From positions 2,095,501 to 2,159,500 of the forward strand of contig JAGTYA010000026.1 of assembly GCA_024291935.2 (NCBI GenBank): 64,000 nt of DNA, in the 5' to 3' direction. Position numbers and translations under genes: made by a program. Below the pieces are notes generated by a model. The model worked only from the letters and a program-made list of their open reading frames with translations. It ran no database searches and was not told where the DNA came from. This document shows positions 58,827 to 64,000 of the stretch, piece by piece. Source of the DNA: Okapia johnstoni. Its lineage: Eukaryota > Chordata > Mammalia > Artiodactyla > Giraffidae. The number at the start of each line of letters is the position of its first letter. The first letter of the stretch is position 1.

Positions 58827-59143
58827 AATCAGTTCAGTTCAGTCGCTCAGTCCTGTCCGACTCTTTGCGATCCCATGAACTGCAGCACGCCAGGCCTCCC
58901 TGTCCATCACCAACTCCCTGAGTCCACCCAAACCCATGTCCATCGAGTCAGTGATGCCATCCAACCATCTCATCCTCTGTCGTCCCCTTCTCCTCCTGGC
59001 CCCAATCCTTCCCAGCATCAGGGACTTTTCAAATGAGTCAGCTCTTCATATCAGGTGGCGAAAGTATTGGAGTTTCAGCTTCAGCATCGGTTCTTCCAGT
59101 GAACACCCAGGACTGATGTCCTTTAGGATGGACGGGTTGGTAA
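58827..59143 (-). mobile_element. BovB LINE 3' fragment, antisense
   Basis: TCAGTTCAGTTCAGTCGCTC through CATCTCATCCTCTGTCGTCC to TTAGGATGGACGGGTTGG. It faces the previous BovB with 64 bases between them, giving an inverted pair. Confidence 0.92.
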
Positions 59144-59645
59144 AATAATGGACCATAATAATACGTTTACTCAGTTCTCTCTGTGCGTGTAATTATTACT
59201 CGTTTCACCCCTAACGCTTTGTTACTTTACTTGCTCAAAGTTTATCTACCTAGTGACTCTTCAAGAAACCAGTATAGTTGGTTTTATTGATCAACTTTAT
59301 TTTTTTATTTTCAAAAAAGTTTTGTTTGTTAGTATCTCCCTTTATGCTTTCTTGTTCTTTCCTTGTATTTATTTTGATGCTCTTTTTCCAGCCTCCTGAC
59401 TTGAAAGCTTAGCCCATTTATTTTCAAAGTTCCTGATTTTTAAAAACTGCTGTAAATATTCCTCTGAATACCCTTTTGGCAGCATCCCACACGTTTTGTT
59501 ATGTTAAACATTCACTGTGAATCTATTCTAAATGAATTTAACTTCCATTTTATTTTATTTTCTCTTTAACCAAAGAATTATTTAGAAACACATTTTTAAC
59601 TTCCAGGTGTATCATTTTTGTTGCTCTCTTTCGGTTACTAATTTC
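59144..59645 (-). mobile_element. Antisense L1 remnant
   Basis: CAGCATCCCACACGTTTTG, TCTCTTTAACCAAAGAATTA and CTTCCAGGTGTATCATTTTT match reverse L1 ORF2. Confidence 0.65.
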
Positions 59646-61015
59646 CAGTTTCACGTTAAAGTATAGCCTTTTTCAGCCTCACCGACCTTTCCTTTAGGGC
59701 CCAGTGAGGTCATTTTTGTGAGCTTGCCATGAGTGCGCGGAGGCAGTGGGCCTCTTCTGTTAGTTGAGTCAGTCACTTCCTCTACATCCTTATTTTGTCC
59801 ACTTTTCCCGCTGTGATATGTCCGCTTCTGAGAGAAGGGTGCATAATTGCCAGTGGCATGGTGGATTTCTTGGTTTTTCGGTCTTGCTTGATTTTTTTTC
59901 TGTCTGCGCCCTGGGCCCTTCGAGTCGGCACGTCTCCTTCCCTGGGGTGTGCAGTGGCCTCCGCCCACCCCACTCCCCTTCCGCCCTCCTGCGGCTTGCC
60001 TCTCCATCAGTCCTGAGGTCTCCCGGCTCCGCATCCCCTGGCCTTTCCCACGTCCCCCACTTCTCTCTTTCTGACAGTGCCAAGCCATGAGGAAACCCAC
60101 TGACTCTCAGGCCTCCACGCCCTGCCCCCCCGCCACTGGCCCATCCTACTCATCGTCCCATCCCTGGAGGCTTCTTCTTGCCATGACAGCAGTCGGCCCT
60201 GATGCCCATTCCTCCTGCAGACATCCCTTTGTGTTTCTCCAAGGACTGCGCATCTATCCAGAGCCCCCAAGGCTGCCTCCGAGGCTGTGAGCTCACCTGC
60301 GTTGAGGCTGCTGGCCCCGCAGGGCTGGGGTCAGACGTCAGACCCGGCGAGCATCTGATGACCCTTGTCTCGGGGGTGAGGCCCTGCAGGTCGGGGGAGC
60401 GTTGGAGCCAGGGCCTCCTCCACCTCCCAGCTGTGTGGTACCAGGGGCAGAGGGCACGGCACAAGCAGGGCAGCAGTGTGGGGCGTGAGGACAGAAAGGG
60501 GACCGAGGGCCTGCCCGGTGAGGCAAGGGGGGCTGGGTGAGGACTCCGCCCCTTGGGTCTTCGAGCCAGCCCAGGGGCAGCGCTGGCCAGGTTTCAGGCG
60601 AGGCTGCTGTGTGATGTGAGTTGTGGCTCTGACTGTGGGAGCCGGGAGCCTGGGGGCTGGCTGGGTGGGTTCAGGTGGGACAGGCGTGCACCGGGCCTGA
60701 GCCAGAGCAGAGGAGGGCAGGGTATGCCAAAGAGGGGTGCCTGGGAAGAGCCCCTCCAGCCCTGGGCACCACAGTGTCCTCCGCCCTTATTGTGGTTCTA
60801 GACCTTTCATGGTGGCTCCTGGAGCTTTGACAGGGGTCCTGTTGTGGTCCCCCTGGAAGTCCTTGGGGCTGCTCAGAGGCGCCGCCCACTTGTTCTCCTT
60901 TATCTCTTTGTCAGGGACACCTTCCCCTTACCTGCCTGGTCCTTGAGGTGTCTGTCCCTTTAAGCCCCCCCCCGCCACAGGAGACCAGTCCTCCAGCTCT
61001 GGAACAGTGTCCCTG
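59646..61015. other. Intron 15, GC-rich, nothing recognised
   Basis: No exon, no clear repeat. Confidence 0.4.
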
Positions 61016-61530
61016 CTCTGCAAGCTCATAAGCACACTGAGGTCACACAACAGCCCCCAAAGATGCCCCTGTCCTAGTGCCCGCGCCTGTGAACCTGTGA
61101 CCTCACGTAGCAAGGGGGACTTTGCAGATGCAACTAAATGAAGGTTCTTGAGGTGGGAAATCACTTCTTGAGGTAGGGAATCACCCTGGATTATCCAGGT
61201 GGGCCCAATGTCATGACAAAGGTCCTTATGAGAGGGAGAGCAGAGGGTCAGGGTCAGAGGAGGGGCCGGGACGACAGAAGCAGAGGTCAGAGAGGAGAGA
61301 AGATGCCATGTGCTGCTTTGGAAGTAGACGCATGGACCATGAGCCAAGGATGCAGGCACTTCTAGGAGCTGCAAAAGGCCAGGAGACATTCCCTCCCGGA
61401 GCCTCCACAGGGAATGCAGGCCTCATGACACCTTGACTTTCACCCAGTAAGGCCCCTGACCTCCAGAGCCGTAAGAGAATAAATGCATGTACCGCGAGGT
61501 TTGTGGCAACTTGTTAGAGTAGTGATGCGA
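61016..61530 (+). mobile_element. Old LTR-like or MER-type interspersed repeat
   Basis: GGTGGGCCCAATGTCATGAC, AAGGTCCTTATGAGAGGG, CCATGAGCCAAGGATGCAGG and CCTCCAGAGCCGTAAGAGAA are a common ancient mammalian repeat, probably MaLR-related. The family name is uncertain. Confidence 0.6.
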
Positions 61531-61623
61531 CTGACACAAGTGCTGAGCCCTGGGATACAGCAGAGGAGGTGACAGACCAGACCCTGCCCTCATGGAGGCA
61601 GGGGCGGGGACTTACACTGCACA

Positions 61624-61788
61624 GAGGAGAAGGGGGCGATAGAGGGTGAGATGGATGGATGGCATCACCAGCTCGATGAACATGAGTTTGAGCAAGCTCC
61701 AAGAGACGGTGAAGGACAGGGAAGCCTGGCATGCTGCAGTCCATGGGGTCGCAAAGAGTAGGACACGACCGAGCGACTGAATAGCAAC
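61624..61788 (+). mobile_element. BovB LINE 3' end
   Basis: GGTGAGATGGATGGATGGC, AACATGAGTTTGAGCAAGC, GGTCGCAAAGAGTAGGACAC. Sense, 3' terminal only. Confidence 0.9.
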
Positions 61789-63250
61789 ATGTCAATTATA
61801 TCTGAGTAAAACCAGGAAAAGAGAAAAGATCATGCCGAGTGCTATAAGCAGAGCTAAAGAGACGTGGAACAGGGGTTATGATGCTGCCCAGTAAGTTACT
61901 GAAGCCATCTGAGGAAGCATGAATGGGGATTAGCTCGGCTAAGCGGAGGGATGGAGAGAGCCTTCCAGACAAGGGGCCACACATGCAAAGACCCCAGGGC
62001 AGTGAGGGACAGGCCTGCCTTGTGCATCTGTGAGGATGTAGAGGGCTGAGCACAGAGGTGAGTGAGGGAGGGTGGAGAGATAGGCAGGGCCAGACCAAGG
62101 AGGGGACACTCAGGGTGAGGGCAGAGGGGCACCCCAAAGGACATTAGGCAATGGGGCTACATGAAAAATGTTGCATCTGTAAGATCACTCTGAAATTCAA
62201 GAGGATAATGTAATCATTAAGCCAGAACAGGATGCTATGAGAAAGAAACAATTAGAGAATCAGAAAGAGCTCTTGGAAATGTAAAATATGCTGCTGAATT
62301 TAAAAAAAAGAAAAAAAAACAGTAAAAGATTGAAGTAAATCTCCCAGAAAGTGAAACAAAGACAGAGAGATGGAAAATAGAAGGAACAGCCAAGAAGCAT
62401 GGAGACTCAGTCCAAGGAGACTCAACATCCAACTCCTGGATGTTCCAGAAAGGGAGGTGAGAGACGGCCGAGGAGAGGAAGCGGTGATGGAAGGGGGAGC
62501 CCACCGAGAACCTGGACTAAAGGACAGCCACTGTGTCCTCCCATCCTCCAGAATCTTCCCAAAGAAGTAACAGGTGACCTGCCCCATCAAGGGCTTCTGA
62601 ACAGGTTGGTTTTCAGTAGAGAAGACTTACAAAGATGCCTCCAACCTTCCAAAGGAGAGTATAGTTCTATACCCAGCCAAAGTATCTATCAAGAGCGAGG
62701 AGTCCTTAAAAGCATGCCTGAAAACATGCAGGAATTCATGAAGTTTACTTTCTGTACCTTTTCTTAGAGAGTTATGGAGAAGGTGCTCCAGCAAAGTGCA
62801 GGAGCAAATGACGACAGAGAAAGACAAGGGAGGCAGGGTGGGTTCAAAATCAAGCCTGGTACCAAGGGCTTCTGAAACTGCCAATGGTCACCCCAAGGAA
62901 AGTGATGCTAGGAAGCAGGGGTAGAACTGTGGCTCTAAGGGAACTGAGCACTGGGCACAGATGGCATTTGGACTGAGTCATAATAACAGTGAAGCGAGCC
63001 TGGGCAATGAGAGGGAGGGGACACGTGACGGGTGCGTTGAGAGGGCTCGGTGCTCACCCCCCAGAGAAGGACTGTATAAGAGATGTCTAGAGTGGGTAAA
63101 TCAAGAAACAATATGGCAATAATACCCCAAGAAATAATATGACAGTGATAGTATGTGTTCCTCAAGGCTGATGAGGGAATTGCCAAAGGGAAGCCTTAGA
63201 AGTAGCTGCCCCATGGATGGGACAGGTGTGCAAACAGATCTGAACGGTTC
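61789..63250. other. Intron 15, old unassigned repeats
   Basis: 61900-62160 (CCAGACAAGGGGCCACACATG) looks like an ancient repeat. 62200-62800 (GAAAGTGAAACAAAGACAGAG, GGAGACTCAACATCC) resembles an old L1-type element in sense. No exon. Confidence 0.4.
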
Positions 63251-63254
63251 TTTT

Positions 63255-63475
63255 CCTTTCTTTAAATATTCATTTATTTATTTGGCCACGCTGGGTCTTA
63301 CTGGTAGCATGTAGGGTCTTTGATCTTTGTTGTGGCATGTGGGGTCTTTAGTTACAGCATGTGATCTCTTAGTTGCGGCATACGGGATCTAGTTCCCTGG
63401 CCAGGGATTGAACCTCGGTGCCCTGCATAGAGACCGCGGGGTCTTAGCCACTGGACCACCACTTCAAGGGGAGTC
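63255..63475 (-). mobile_element. CHR-type SINE, long copy
   Basis: TTATTTGGCCACGCTGGG, repeated GGCATGTGGGGTCTT units, TAGTTCCCTGGCCAGGG, ending in the tRNA-like head. Confidence 0.85.
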
Positions 63476-63510
63476 CTTGAATGGTTCATTTTCATTATAA
63501 GCTATACAGT

Positions 63511-63652
63511 TGGATGGTTGCATGGCATCACCGACTCGATGGACATGAGTTTGAGCAAGCTCCGGGAGATGGTGGTGGACAGGGAAGCCTGGTGTGCTGC
63601 AGTCCATGAGGTCGCAAAGAGTCGGACACAACTGAGCGACGGAACTGAACTG
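63511..63652 (+). mobile_element. BovB LINE 3' end
   Basis: GGCATCACCGACTCGATGG through GGTCGCAAAGAGTCGGACAC and AACTGAGCGACGG. Sense, 3' terminal only. Confidence 0.9.
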
Positions 63653-64000
63653 AAGCTATCCATTGAGTGCATCTTTTGGGTTACACTCACATTACCCACA
63701 CAGCCCACATGCACGCACACTCGTGATAAGCACTTCTCACAAGAGGAAGGCTCTGGCTGGAATGTGAGATGATCACAGGGCGGCCAGAGGAGATGGGGAG
63801 ACCAGTGAGGGGCTGTGGCCAAGGCCCCGGGGGAAAGGTGGGGGAGAGCATCATTGGGTGGAAAGAAAAACGATGCAGGAGTTGTGCCAGGGGGTGAAGT
63901 CCTCAGGCTTGGGGACAGGTTGGATATGGGGGTGGGAGTGGGGTCCTCAGAAAAGATCCCCCCAGGCTCTGGTTCGGCCTCACAGTGATGAGGGGCTCAG
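63653..64000. other. Intron 15 at the window edge, nothing recognised
   Basis: Mixed then purine-rich sequence up to the right edge. No splice-flanked exon 16 is seen. Confidence 0.4.

Overview
The window is nuclear DNA from a ruminant, most likely a bovid such as cattle. Two lines of evidence support this. It is dense in ruminant-specific repeats: Bov-tA and Bov-A2 SINEs, BovB LINE fragments, and the even-toed-ungulate tRNA-derived CHR-type SINE. It also carries four split exons that translate, with intact splice sites, to the C-terminal cytoplasmic tail of the voltage-gated potassium channel KCNQ1 (Kv7.1). There is no bacterial-style gene organisation. Almost all long reading frames are stop-poor shadows of GC-rich intron sequence or transposon remnants.

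Layout. Positions 1-8023 are the 3' end of intron 11, mostly antisense L1 with SINE insertions and a BovB fragment. Exon 12 is 8024-8099. Intron 12 (8100-13337) is GC-rich, starts with one CHR SINE, and carries two strong inverted repeats. Exons 13, 14 and 15 (13338-13432, 14366-14412, 15238-15299) form a compact cluster separated by introns of 933 and 825 bases. Everything from 15300 to 64000 is the start of the very large intron 15. I found no exon 16 (the final coding exon and 3' UTR), and in human it lies far downstream, so it is probably beyond the right edge.

Intron 15 is a patchwork. It holds an AT-rich block of about 8 kb of old antisense L1 (19.3-27.1 kb), a dense CpG island with a textbook YY1 motif (about 31.56-32.18 kb), and two AT-rich islands free of recognisable repeats that look like conserved non-coding regulatory elements (37.9-38.2 and 45.1-45.56 kb). 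It also has a 0.6-kb GGAT-type minisatellite with a 62-base higher-order unit (52.6-53.25 kb), pyrimidine-rich tracts, fossils of a hAT-type DNA transposon, MaLR-like LTRs, and BovB/L1 clusters near 48 and 58-63 kb.

How it works together. The four exons encode calmodulin-binding helix B, helix C, the linker, and the start of coiled-coil helix D (the tetramerisation and AKAP9/Yotiao-binding region). KCNQ1 sits in an imprinted domain in mammals. By the human gene layout the imprinting centre KvDMR1 and the KCNQ1OT1 promoter lie upstream of exon 12, outside this window. The candidate regulatory elements are inferences from base composition and motifs only; no alignment, repeat masking or expression data could be run.
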